From Lignipirellula cremea (GTDB lineage Bacteria; Planctomycetota; Planctomycetia; Pirellulales; Pirellulaceae), in the NCBI RefSeq assembly GCF_007751035.1, contig NZ_CP036433.1:5437001-5501000 (forward strand): a DNA stretch of 64,000 bases. Direction: 5' to 3'. Under the pieces are notes generated by a model that was not told where the DNA came from, searched no databases, and was given only the letters and a program-made list of their open reading frames with translations. Position numbers and translations under genes: made by a program. This document shows, one piece after another, positions 48,670 to 57,734 of this stretch (its first letter is position 1; every line of letters starts with the position of its first letter).

Positions 48670-49903
48670 GCCTCCCGAAGAGTCCGATCTTCTCGACGGA
48701 TTGGAGCGGTTTTCTCAATTGCTCGACGAGTTGCACGACGCTCCCGTCCTCTCCGCCGCCCGGTGGGAGGGCGAAGCGTCGGGTTTTGCTTGCCGTCGCT
48801 TGGGGCGTCTACTGGATGGGTGGCGAGAAATCAGCCGAAACGACGCCCCACCTACCGAATTGGTCGTACGGATCGCCAAACGCCTGACGAAGATCATCGA
48901 CGAAATCTGCCGATCTCCTCGCAAGATGTTGCAGCGGCGGCGAGTCATGATGCCCGTCCATCGGATGCGGGAGCACGACCTGACCTGCTCTCAGTGGCTG
49001 ACGAAGCAACCCGGCCGTACTCTCGCTGAGAAAACAGGTCGCAAGCGTTCTATTTTGGCGATCCAAAGATTTGAAAGTCTCGATACACTCGAAAATCGAG
49101 TGTTTCTGAACGTGCTACAGCTGTCCTCCCAGCATGCAAGGAAATACCTCAAGCATCACGCAGAGCGGTTTCCGCACCATGAATATATCCATCGAGTTCG
49201 CAGCTTCTTGCGCCTCTGTCAGCAGGTGCTAGGCCACCATGAAGTTCGCTCGGTTGGGCGTCTGTCGGGGGTGCCTCAACCGAACTATGCACTATTGCAT
49301 GAGCCGCGTTATCAGCAAATTTGGTGGGCCTACGAACGGTTGATCCGTCAGCAAGTACGTCGTCGCAACCTCTGGAATTTTCGCATGGCTGCCTGGAGCG
49401 AAATGTGTCAAATTGCATTGATGGCTTCCCTGGCGGCGAGCAACCACGGGATCAGCGGGATGAGCCCAGAATCGCAAGCACGTGTCGCTGGCGCGGACGT
49501 CTGGATTGCAGAGAAAACTCGCGACGGTCGCCGCCTCGGGCGTTGGCGTTGGTCTCCGAACTGGGCCAACACGCAAAGCGCGCTGCTCGTAATCTGTAGC
49601 GGCGAAGAAGCACTGCGAGCCTATTCGAATATGTCGCGGTTGGAGTCAGGAGAAAAGGTGCATCTGGTCGCTCAGTCCGCCGGCCAAGCAGCCCCTTCGT
49701 TTACGCTGCTTTCACCCGACCTGTCCGACGCTGAAATGAATGGAGTTACGATTCGAGAAAATTCGGGTTCGGTGGTGCTCACGATTCTGCAAAGGGACCA
49801 GGACGGCGGTTGGCGCGAGCGTGAACGACTATCTTTGGCGGCGAACCTGACGACAATCCCGTGCGTTTTCGATTCGGCCATTGCCAGGTGGTTGGGCAAA
49901 TGA
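48662..49903 (+). CDS. DUF2357-like protein, probable McrC-side partner without nuclease
   Basis: This 413-residue protein starts at the ATG of the ATGCATGA overlap. The central part (LAIQRFESLDTLENRVFLNV, then a long basic helical region with YAERLIRQQ-like words) follows the DUF2357 pattern in which a D-T-x-E-N-R motif marks the McrC-type N-terminal domain. The normal McrC-type PD-(D/E)xK nuclease after it is not visible; the C-terminal 150 residues are beta-rich (VHLVAQSAG, VVLTILQRDQDGGW). As the McrB partner it probably stimulates ATP hydrolysis and links the motor to an effector, perhaps the nuclease of the helicase gene. This is inference. Confidence 0.6.
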   Translation: MHEPPEESDLLDGLERFSQLLDELHDAPVLSAARWEGEASGFACRRLGRLLDGWREISRNDAPPTELVVRIAKRLTKIIDEICRSPRKMLQRRRVMMPVHRMREHDLTCSQWLTKQPGRTLAEKTGRKRSILAIQRFESLDTLENRVFLNVLQLSSQHARKYLKHHAERFPHHEYIHRVRSFLRLCQQVLGHHEVRSVGRLSGVPQPNYALLHEPRYQQIWWAYERLIRQQVRRRNLWNFRMAAWSEMCQIALMASLAASNHGISGMSPESQARVAGADVWIAEKTRDGRRLGRWRWSPNWANTQSALLVICSGEEALRAYSNMSRLESGEKVHLVAQSAGQAAPSFTLLSPDLSDAEMNGVTIRENSGSVVLTILQRDQDGGWRERERLSLAANLTTIPCVFDSAIARWLGK

Positions 49904-52359
49904 CATCGTCAACAACTGACTTCTTTGGCCTGAGCCTGGGCTCTATGAACTGGGGTGTATCGGGCGTAAGCTTTTCGAGGGAAGGATGGCCCGAACGCTC
50001 AATTCCTCCGGCCATTCTTCTCCCCAGTCGGGGCGGCGAGCCTCTGCGGCTCGATGTTACTTCTCCTGCGCATCCGCGAGGAACCGGCCAAAGTTGGCCC
50101 GCTGAGGCAGAGGTTTCGTCGCAACAGGGTTCAGGACGCATTCCTTTGGCGGCTGCCTGGACTGGGCGACGGTTAGCGGACTCTTGCACTTGGCGCTGGG
50201 AGAGCCCAGAGGAGCAAGCAGTCCGTTGTAAGCCACTGGACGCCATTGCCGAAGGCATCGCCCAGCTCTCGGTTCTTATCGGCGGAGTAAATCCTGTCAG
50301 TGTCGTCGTGCCTAATGATTTTCGACAAACTGAGCAGCAACGTGTGCTTGATGCCTGCCGTAAGTATAACGCGAACGTCTCTTTGATCTGGCTGCCAATC
50401 GCCGCCGGCTTGGGATGGTTGGACGCTAATCGCCATGAACTGCAATCGCCGGCCAATCCTCAGTGTCGGGCGCAACGGCTGCTCGTATGCCACTGCGATT
50501 GGGGGCAGGTGGAGATTTCGTTTCTCGAACTTGTTCCTTGGCCAGAAGCGAATCCAACTAGCTATCTACCGGCGCGTAAACGGCCGAACAGGGAGGATAT
50601 TATTCCAGGGACCGGATGGCGATCGGCGGCAACGCTTGAGAAAGCTACAGATGCGGAAATAGCAGCCACCTGGTCCCAAATGTTTATGCAACCCTGGAGG
50701 CAACAGTTTCACCAGATTAACGCAATCAATCACCGCCACCTGGAACTGCTACATGCATTGCAAAAATGGGAGGTGAATCATTCACCGCCCTCCGCTATAG
50801 AAGACAAGCTGGCCGACTGTATCGCACGATCCGTGGATGACGTCGTGGGGGTCATTGTTGTCGGTGACTGGGCCGACGTACTCGATCTAGCCAGGCTGAG
50901 ATCGAAACTTGCCGCGCCGGCGGTAGTGGTGCAATTATCGGGCAAGGAAGCCGAGACCTATCTTGCATCAGGAGCGGCCATCTATCAGGCGGCCTGCCTT
51001 CGCAACGAAATCTGCTACCTCGACACTCTGCCGAAACTGGAACTGTTTGTCGAACGAAACGGCGAATTCGTTTGGCACCCGCTTCTTCAGAGCGACAACA
51101 GATACGTACATGGCGGCGAGCTCTGGCGCTCGCCTGACCCGATCGACGTCGCCGCCCGGCGAGGTGAGGAGCAAGTACGTCTCGTTGTGTGGCACGAAGA
51201 GTTTGAGGGGGTGAGGGAGCTAGTCGCCAATCTCCGTGAGCCAGCTGAGAAGCGTTTGCCGGGACAGTTGCAGGTGGCTGCCACACCCGCGCAGGGAAAC
51301 GCCGTTTTGACAATCGAACTCGCCAGTGACGCGGCGATTCACCGTCAAAGGATCACGGCAAATTGGCGCAAGATGCGGACCCTGACGAACGACAAAGGAG
51401 TGCCTGTCGATCGGGAAACTTACCTCAAAAATCAACCACGAGCTTTTCCTGAATTATTGCCGAGGTTTTCAAGCGGTGCACGCTGGGCCTTCGTTCGAGA
51501 TGCACTGCGAGAATTGGCAACCAATAAGGAGCTCTCTTGGGAGCATCTAGCGAAGTGTCCGACTCGCAAATTAAATACACTCAAAAATTTAGTTTCTCAA
51601 AAGGACCAAAATGAAGCGGGCGTTGATCGGACGGCGATCGGCTCCGATCATGCAGCCCCAACCGGCGAGGCTATCTTAAAGGCGTTTTCGAGCGCGTGTC
51701 TCGAATATTGGCGCCGTGAAAAGGGAAACTTCGGTGACAATCAGAAACTCGAGTATGTAATCCGTACTCTCGGGTACATCTCGGTAGATGACCAGGAATT
51801 GTCAGAATGGCTCATCGAATGTCTCACTAACCGAACAGTCGATCGCAAAGCCAGAGCAGCCGCCGTGCATGCCTGTGGCCATTGCTTGCGAAACCCGCAT
51901 GACCTGTCTACCTTCATTCTTGCAGTTTTCGAAATGTGTCCGAACGCGGTTGTTTCCCGAAACACCAATTCTTTGAAATCCGTTTCCCAAGCGTTGCGGT
52001 ATCGAGCCGTCGCGACCCAGGAGGTTACCGACGAGCAGGCAGTGAACATTTTCGAAGAGTGTCTCAATATCTTCGAACATGAGATGGTTAGTGCAAGGGG
52101 GCGGACATTTGCATTTCGCTGGTCCGCCTTGATCGCTGGTTACATGCTACGTCGGCGAAGTTACAGCGCAGATTTCTTGCCTCCTGATGGCGAACTCGCC
52201 AAACAGGCCAAAGAGCTGTTTAATCGGGCAATTTCACTTTACCAGAGAGGAAAGTTGCAACCCATCGGCGGCACCGTCGATACGCCGGCTGCTATTCAGC
52301 AGCTCATCGATTACATCGACCGCCGAGGAGTTGGCCCTCTGTTGCTCAGCGGCGAATAG
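49900..52359 (+). CDS. Divergent Hsp70-like (actin-fold) ATPase
   Basis: This protein has 819 residues, with its start in an ATGA overlap with the previous gene. The Hsp70 landmarks can be followed in order. They are phosphate-1 FGLSLGSMNWGVSGVSF (~8), a connect-1 strand VSVVVPNDFRQTEQQRVLDA (~134) with WLPIAAGLGW after it, a phosphate-2 equivalent RLLVCHCDWGQVEISFLEL (~193), adenosine-site VGVIVVGDWADVL (~317) and ASGAAIYQAA (~356). Key Asp/Gly residues are partly replaced (CDWGQ for DLGGGT), so ATPase activity may be weak or altered. The C-terminal ~300 residues form a HEAT-like helical region instead of the substrate domain and lid. It is the last gene of operon 2, and no J-protein is present. 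Confidence 0.7.
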   Translation: MTSSTTDFFGLSLGSMNWGVSGVSFSREGWPERSIPPAILLPSRGGEPLRLDVTSPAHPRGTGQSWPAEAEVSSQQGSGRIPLAAAWTGRRLADSCTWRWESPEEQAVRCKPLDAIAEGIAQLSVLIGGVNPVSVVVPNDFRQTEQQRVLDACRKYNANVSLIWLPIAAGLGWLDANRHELQSPANPQCRAQRLLVCHCDWGQVEISFLELVPWPEANPTSYLPARKRPNREDIIPGTGWRSAATLEKATDAEIAATWSQMFMQPWRQQFHQINAINHRHLELLHALQKWEVNHSPPSAIEDKLADCIARSVDDVVGVIVVGDWADVLDLARLRSKLAAPAVVVQLSGKEAETYLASGAAIYQAACLRNEICYLDTLPKLELFVERNGEFVWHPLLQSDNRYVHGGELWRSPDPIDVAARRGEEQVRLVVWHEEFEGVRELVANLREPAEKRLPGQLQVAATPAQGNAVLTIELASDAAIHRQRITANWRKMRTLTNDKGVPVDRETYLKNQPRAFPELLPRFSSGARWAFVRDALRELATNKELSWEHLAKCPTRKLNTLKNLVSQKDQNEAGVDRTAIGSDHAAPTGEAILKAFSSACLEYWRREKGNFGDNQKLEYVIRTLGYISVDDQELSEWLIECLTNRTVDRKARAAAVHACGHCLRNPHDLSTFILAVFEMCPNAVVSRNTNSLKSVSQALRYRAVATQEVTDEQAVNIFEECLNIFEHEMVSARGRTFAFRWSALIAGYMLRRRSYSADFLPPDGELAKQAKELFNRAISLYQRGKLQPIGGTVDTPAAIQQLIDYIDRRGVGPLLLSGE

Positions 52360-52506
52360 AGAGCTCGATGCTCACGCCTTAAGAATCGGATGCGTTGAGC
52401 GGACCAAGTGTAAACGCCAGCCCAAATGTGCATCGCTTGGCGGGGCCGTTTGGACAGCCGAAAAGTGAGGCGTTCCTGTTAACCGCTTGCTGAATCGTAA
52501 CGCACG

Positions 52507-52531
52507 TTTGTGACGTACTAATCGTCACAAA
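52507..52531. repeat. Palindrome at the upstream edge of the IS21-type insertion
   Basis: TTTGTGACG tactaat CGTCACAAA is a perfect 9-bp inverted repeat with a seven-base spacer. It lies 26 bases before the transposase start and about 150 bases after the Hsp70-like gene. It could be part of the insertion sequence end or a repressor site for the transposase. Confidence 0.5.
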
Positions 52532-52556
52532 CGGCGGATTCCGCGAGGGGGCCGGA

Positions 52557-54050
52557 GTGTATCAAGAGATGACCATGTGGACCGACATTCGTCGCCGGGT
52601 TCTGACCGGACAGACGAGCAAAAGGGCGATCTGCCGTGAGTACAACACCCATTGGAGAACACTGGAAAAAATCCTCAGCCATGAAGAGCCGCCCGGCTAT
52701 CGCACGGCGCAGCCGCGCCCCAGACCGGTAATGGAGGCGTTTCTGCCGATCATCGAGGAGATTCTTGAGCAGGATAAAACGTCCCACGCCAAGGAGCGGC
52801 ATACGGCCAAACGCATCTACGATCGACTCCGCCAGGAGCAGCAGTTCACTGGCAGCTATTCGAGCGTCAAAGAGGTCGTGCGGGAGCTGAAGCGCAAACA
52901 GCAGGAAGTCTTTATTTCGCTCGACCATCCGGCGGCCAGCGCGCAGGTGGATTTCGGCGAAGTGAAGATCCAGCTCAACGGCGAACTGGTCAAGGCGGCG
53001 TTGTTTGAAATGACGCTGCCTTACTCGGGTGCGATCTTCTGCCAGGTCTTTCCCCGCGAATGCACCGAGACCTTTCAAGAAGGCCATCGGCGAGCGTTCG
53101 AGTTCTTCGGAGGCGTGCCGATCGGCGTGATCGACTCATCACGTGGCGACAGTCCGATTCAGCCGTTCATTCCCCGAGCAGCTTTTGACGCCCACTCCAC
53201 CTTGCGCCGAGAGTTGGAACTGGGCGACCAGGGCGACCTCGAAGCGATCTGGCGGTTGCCCGGCGGTGTCCGTGCACGTGACGCCAACTGGCTGCCGGCA
53301 AGACTTTTTCATTCCCGCTTGTCGCCGATCAGCCGCTTCGCCACTCGCGGGGTGATCTGGTACCAGGGCGAATCGAACAGCGGCGTCAAGGAAGATCCCC
53401 GCGACTATCAGCACAAGATGCGGGCCCTGGTCAATGGCTGGCGGAAGGCTTTTGGCGACAAAAACATGCCGGTGTACTTCGTGCAACTCCCAGGCAGCGG
53501 GGCCGGCGAAGGCTGGCCGTACTTGCGAGAGCAGCAGCGACTTGCGGCCGATCTTCCGCACACGGGCATGGTGGTCACTATCGACCTTGCCGGCGCAGGC
53601 ATCCACCCGGCAAACAAGATCGACGTAGGGCACCGGCTCGCCCGCTGGGCCCTGGCCAACGACTACGGGAAGGAGATCGCCTTCAGCGGGCCCATGTTTG
53701 AGCGGCAGGAGATCCAAGGCGACAAGGTCGTCCTGCATTTCAAACACGCCGAGAGTGGCCTGATGGCGGCAACCAAAGATGGCCTCGCTGCACCGAGCGA
53801 AACGCCAGATGCGGAACTATCGCACTTCGAGGTGGCCGATAAGTCCGGCGTCTGGCGTCCTGCCACCGCGAAGATCGAAGGCAAGATGGTCGTCGTATCC
53901 AGCACGACGGTCAAGTTACCGGCCGCCGTCCGCTACGCCTGCGATGCCTCCCCGGCGAACTGCAACTTCTACAACCGGGCTGGGCTGCCTGCTGCACCAT
54001 TTTGCTCGCGATCCGATTTGCTGGAGTACGATCCAAGGCTGCCGGAGTAA
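52557..54050 (+). CDS. Chimeric ORF: IS21 IstA N-terminal part fused to sialate O-acetylesterase C-terminal part
   Basis: This is a 497-codon frame. Residues 1 to ~188 are an IS21-family transposase IstA: a HTH start (WTDIRRRVLTGQTSKRAICR), AQVDFGEVKIQLNG with the first catalytic Asp, and ALFEMTLPYSGAIFCQVFPR up to FEFFGGVP. The protein then switches to a sialate O-acetylesterase of the SASA/SGNH type: VIDSSRGDSPIQPFIPRAAF, GVIWYQGESN (block with Gln/Gly/Glu), GIHPANKIDVGHRLARWAL (catalytic Asp/His region). The junction falls at the shared Gly-Val-Pro near 53115. Neither enzyme is complete (the remaining DDE residues and the esterase Ser block are missing), and IstB is absent, so both are probably inactive. 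Confidence 0.75.
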   Translation: MYQEMTMWTDIRRRVLTGQTSKRAICREYNTHWRTLEKILSHEEPPGYRTAQPRPRPVMEAFLPIIEEILEQDKTSHAKERHTAKRIYDRLRQEQQFTGSYSSVKEVVRELKRKQQEVFISLDHPAASAQVDFGEVKIQLNGELVKAALFEMTLPYSGAIFCQVFPRECTETFQEGHRRAFEFFGGVPIGVIDSSRGDSPIQPFIPRAAFDAHSTLRRELELGDQGDLEAIWRLPGGVRARDANWLPARLFHSRLSPISRFATRGVIWYQGESNSGVKEDPRDYQHKMRALVNGWRKAFGDKNMPVYFVQLPGSGAGEGWPYLREQQRLAADLPHTGMVVTIDLAGAGIHPANKIDVGHRLARWALANDYGKEIAFSGPMFERQEIQGDKVVLHFKHAESGLMAATKDGLAAPSETPDAELSHFEVADKSGVWRPATAKIEGKMVVVSSTTVKLPAAVRYACDASPANCNFYNRAGLPAAPFCSRSDLLEYDPRLPE

Positions 54051-54527
54051 GTGGATCAGGACGCTTTTGCAGCACATCAGTTTCGGAAGGCGTCTGCACT
54101 TCACAATTCTCACATGGGCTGCGCCAGGGAGCGTGCTCCTTTCCCTGAACACTCTAAACCTCCCATTTTTGCACCCCAGAACCTGCGCATGATCTGGGGC
54201 GCTGTCCGCTGCCACTATCTGGACAATTCCAGGAAAAATGGCCGTGTTTATGAAATAATCTGAGCCGCCAATGCGTCTAGTATGTAGTGGCCTGCACTCT
54301 GTGCATCAGCCCGAGCGGCTTCAGCCCTCTCTCATCGGACCCACGTTGTCCGCTACCGACTAGCCATGTGTTGTCGGGGTCCACGACGGTCCTCTTTTTC
54401 CGCCAGGGACTGTTTCCCCAATGGCCGCAAGGCCGCGGACTTCTGATCTCGCTATTTCCAGCTTGGAACACGTCGAAACGACGCAAACGCGAAATCAAGA
54501 ATCCCGCTTCGATTCTTAGGACGATAA
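54051..54527. other. Intergenic stretch between esterase remnant and DUF5131 gene
   Basis: No gene is supported. A small inverted repeat (CCCCAG at 54174-54179 with CTGGGG at 54194-54199) is present. The rest may be debris of the insertion that produced the chimeric ORF, but I recognise nothing further. Confidence 0.4.
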
Positions 54528-55691
54528 ATGTCGAAAAACACCCCGATCCAATGGTGTGACGGGACCGTCAACCCAGTCATGGGCTGCGGCGGATGCGAAC
54601 TCTATCCCAAGCCGGCAGAGATCCTTGCCGCGATTGACCGGCGAATGATTCAGGAAGGCGTCGCGTCGTGGAAGCTCGGTCGGGCCCGCAGTTTGTTTAC
54701 CGAACTGGTCGAAATCGCCTGGAAGCGATTGCTTGACCTGATCGAGAAACCCGGGCCTGGCCACATCAATGCGGTGACGACCACGAACATCTACCACCTT
54801 CGCAAGCGGTTTGCGGCTCGCGTTACCGAACAATATGGAACGACAGCCGGGAGTTCGGGTTTGGGGGTGATCACTAACAGTTTGAAGTGCTACGCCGCCA
54901 AGTTGCATCTCAACAAGAGTTACAGCATCGAAAATCCCACGCGAAATCCCAACAAAGGTTATGCGTCCACTTTCGAGCAAGTCAAGACTTTTTCGGGGCG
55001 TCTCCAAGCTGCCGCCGCCTGGTCCGATTTACTCGGCACGGATCGCTGCAATGAGCCTTGGCTCAAGGACCTTCCTCGTCTTATTTTCGTGTCCGACATG
55101 GGCGATGCTTTGAGCCGCGTGCGCGACTTCGATTTCCTCCAAAGGGAAATCGAAGATACTCAAGCCGAATCGGGACGTCGCCATCTTTGGCTTTGGCTGT
55201 CGAAGCGGCCCCAACTTATGAAGCGGTTCGCCGACAAGATCGGCGGAATGCCGAACAACTTCTGCGCGATGACGACTGTAACGTCCGATGAAACGCTGCA
55301 CCGCGTCGACAGCCTGCGCGAAGTCGATGCGTCGGTTCGTGGGTTGTCGCTGGAACCGCTGTGGACGGGCGTCGCCGATCAGCTGGATTTGACCGGAATC
55401 GACTGGGTTATTTGCGGCGGCGAGAGTGGAGCAAAAAATGCGGTGACGCCTTTCCCGATCGAATGGGCGACCGATCTTCGCGCACTTTGCCAGGAGCAAG
55501 GTGTGGCGTTTTTCCTCAAACAGCTGGGGCGTCGCCCGAGCCAGGACGGACTAGAGCTCTCGTTAGCCGACTCGCATGGCGGGGACTGGAATGAGTGGGA
55601 TGCGCAACTCAGGACGCGAGAGTTCCCGACCTATTTTCACAACTATCGCCAAGAGAAGGTTCTGAGTGCAGCGAACACCGGTCGGGTTTAG
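54528..55691 (+). CDS. DUF5131 (phage Gp37/Gp68-like) protein
   Basis: This 387-residue protein opens with TPIQWCDGTVNPVMGCGGCE, the Cys-rich N-terminal mark of the Gp37/Gp68 family. It continues with a helical insert, PRLIFVSDMGDALS, the conserved HLWLWLSKRPQLMKRF, and VICGGESGAKNAVTPFP near the C-terminus. The alpha/beta fold with a Cys cluster resembles radical-SAM-like barrels, so an iron-sulfur centre is possible. In many phages and islands it is next to tcmP (three-Cys-motif partner), but no such gene is seen here. Function is unknown. Confidence 0.8.
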   Translation: MSKNTPIQWCDGTVNPVMGCGGCELYPKPAEILAAIDRRMIQEGVASWKLGRARSLFTELVEIAWKRLLDLIEKPGPGHINAVTTTNIYHLRKRFAARVTEQYGTTAGSSGLGVITNSLKCYAAKLHLNKSYSIENPTRNPNKGYASTFEQVKTFSGRLQAAAAWSDLLGTDRCNEPWLKDLPRLIFVSDMGDALSRVRDFDFLQREIEDTQAESGRRHLWLWLSKRPQLMKRFADKIGGMPNNFCAMTTVTSDETLHRVDSLREVDASVRGLSLEPLWTGVADQLDLTGIDWVICGGESGAKNAVTPFPIEWATDLRALCQEQGVAFFLKQLGRRPSQDGLELSLADSHGGDWNEWDAQLRTREFPTYFHNYRQEKVLSAANTGRV

Positions 55692-56183
55692 CGTCCGTCA
55701 GAATGATGATGAGCTCCATCAACAAAGTGGCTGGCGTCAAGGCGATACTCCTTCGCTCTTGGCCGCACGCCCGCGGACTTCCAACCTCGCCGTAATCGTG
55801 ATGATTGGATGGAAGTTGCACCTGCGTTAGTTTGCCGAACCTGCTGCCGAGGTCATGTGGGCACATCGCTAACGACGCCACCCTTTTGTCATGGCAGGAG
55901 CAAAGCAACAAACTTCCTCAATGGACTGCTCGACGGCGACGTCCATCAAGTGCGGTCTCGGTCCTTTGCGTGAACGCCGCGGTATCGAACCAGCCTCGGG
56001 CGCTCGGCTCTTTCATCAGCTTGGGCCGGCCGCCCCTTTCTTTTGCCCGAATGTGTCATGCCACCTTCCGCTCGAATGATTTGACCAGGCCGCCGCTGTT
56101 ACATTTTTGATGCGACTACGGATTAATCTTCAGTCAGAGTGTTTTGAAAACAGCTGATCGCGGAGTCTTACACATGGAACCTG
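55692..56183. other. Intergenic stretch with a transposase-end relic
   Basis: No intact gene is seen. At 56063-56102 the minus strand encodes SGGLVKSFERKVA and a stop, the same end as the transposase remnant at 58859-59086 (GGLVKSFERKAA). The rest is unassigned. Confidence 0.5.
56063..56102 (-). mobile_element. Last codons of a DDE transposase, relic
   Basis: Thirteen C-terminal residues and the stop (GGLVKSFERKVA) are preserved, about 78% identical at the DNA level to the end of the 58859-59086 remnant. It marks an old copy of the same insertion sequence on the left of the carotenoid-type genes. Confidence 0.5.
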
Positions 56184-56186
56184 GTG

Positions 56187-57734
56187 ATGCATGATGTTGC
56201 GATTATCGGGGCAGGCATGGCCGGCATGGCGACCGCAGCCCGCCTTCAGGCAATGGGGCTGTCAACCATTGTGTTCGAGGCCCACGGTCAGGCGGGAGGC
56301 TGCGCGGGGTTCTATCGCCGGGCGGGGTTTTCGTTCGATGTTGGGGCAACGACGCTGGTGGACTTCGAGTCGGGCGTCGTCGGCGGGGAAATGCTGGAAA
56401 GAATCGGCATGCCAGTGATCCCTGGCGAACCCCTGCCTGGTTATATGGCCTGGCTGCCCGACCGCACGATCACGCTGCATCGTGATCCTCAAAAGTGGAG
56501 GAAGGAACGAAGCCGCCTTCTTGGCGACACGCCTGCTCACCGGCGTTTCTGGAAACTGCTGGATCGGCTGGCTGACGTATTTTGGAGGGCGAGCCGCCGA
56601 GGCGTCAAACTTCCATTACGCTCGTCCGCGGATGTCACCCAGGCGATCCGCGCGGTCGGTCTGACGAACCTTCCTGCTGTCAGATATTTGAACTGGACCA
56701 TGGGCGACGCCCTGCACGCCCACAGACTGCGAGGCGACAAGGCTCTGGTGGGATTGCTCGGGATGCTCATCGAAGACACGGTGCATAGCACTGTCGATGA
56801 AGCTCCGCTGGTCAATGCCGCTCTCGGCATTACGATTCGCGGGGCTGGGCTGACTCGCGCCACAGGCGGGATGCGGGGCTTCTGGCAGGCGTTCGTCAAG
56901 CACTACGGTTCGCTGGGCGGACAGCTGCATGTGGGCTGCCCGGTCACGCGAGTCACTGGTCGGCTGGGAGAGTTTCTTGTCGAGACCCGGCGCGGCGCAT
57001 TCCCCGCGCGTCAGGTCGTCAGTGCGGTGCCGATGGAGTTGACCGCCCGACTGGCTCCGCAGGTTGTGGGTGAGCGATTGAAACCGTTTCTTCGCCGAGA
57101 TGCTCCTTCGCGCGGCGGAGCGGTGGTCGTGTTTCTGGGCGTCCCTGAAGTTGAGGTATCTGGCCAGCAGTTCACCCACCATCAACTTCTACACGACTAC
57201 GCCACTCCGCTGGGGAACGGAAACAATATGTTTGTTTCCGTCTCGGCAGCCGGCGACACGGCCAGCGCTCCGACGGGCTTCCGCACGGTAATGCTTTCCA
57301 CCCACTGCGATTTGAAGGAGTGGCGAAGCCTCTCGCCGCAGGAATATCGTGAACAAAAAACTCGGCTCGGGCAGCGGCTGATCGCTCTTGCTCGTCGGGT
57401 CTATCCTCGACTGGGAATGGATGCCAAGGTGTTCGAGGCAGGCACGCCGCGGACGTACGAGCGTTTCACGCATCGCCCAGAAGGGGCCGTGGGTGGAGTG
57501 CGCCAAACGCTGGGCAATGCGAACCAGAACTCGGTTCCTCACGATATCGGCGTGCCGGGTTTCAGGCTGGTCGGCGACACGACCTGGCCGGGCTTGGGAA
57601 CCGTTGCCTGCGTTTTAGGCAGCCAGATTGTCGCCGAAGGCGTCATCCAGCAGGCCCGTCGTCTGACAAGGATTTCCCCTCGTTCGTTGGACCGCCAGGT
57701 TGAGACTCCCGATGCCCACGCCGCCACGCACTGA
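56187..57734 (+). CDS. CrtI/CrtO-type FAD-dependent carotenoid oxidoreductase
   Basis: This 515-residue protein opens with a Rossmann FAD motif, DVAIIGAGMAGMATAARLQA, and VFEAHGQAGGCAGFYRRAGF, the CrtI-family continuation. A conserved C-terminal FAD block follows: GFRLVGDTTWPGLGTVACVL. Enzymes of this family desaturate phytoene, isomerise lycopene (CrtH/CRTISO) or oxidise carotenes (CrtO). The exact reaction cannot be read from the sequence; the GATTLVDFESG N-terminal words lean toward the CrtO/CrtH-like branch. It overlaps the desaturase gene by 23 bases, so the pair probably makes a modified carotenoid. It should be membrane-associated. GTG 56184 is an alternative start. Confidence 0.8.
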   Translation: MHDVAIIGAGMAGMATAARLQAMGLSTIVFEAHGQAGGCAGFYRRAGFSFDVGATTLVDFESGVVGGEMLERIGMPVIPGEPLPGYMAWLPDRTITLHRDPQKWRKERSRLLGDTPAHRRFWKLLDRLADVFWRASRRGVKLPLRSSADVTQAIRAVGLTNLPAVRYLNWTMGDALHAHRLRGDKALVGLLGMLIEDTVHSTVDEAPLVNAALGITIRGAGLTRATGGMRGFWQAFVKHYGSLGGQLHVGCPVTRVTGRLGEFLVETRRGAFPARQVVSAVPMELTARLAPQVVGERLKPFLRRDAPSRGGAVVVFLGVPEVEVSGQQFTHHQLLHDYATPLGNGNNMFVSVSAAGDTASAPTGFRTVMLSTHCDLKEWRSLSPQEYREQKTRLGQRLIALARRVYPRLGMDAKVFEAGTPRTYERFTHRPEGAVGGVRQTLGNANQNSVPHDIGVPGFRLVGDTTWPGLGTVACVLGSQIVAEGVIQQARRLTRISPRSLDRQVETPDAHAATH

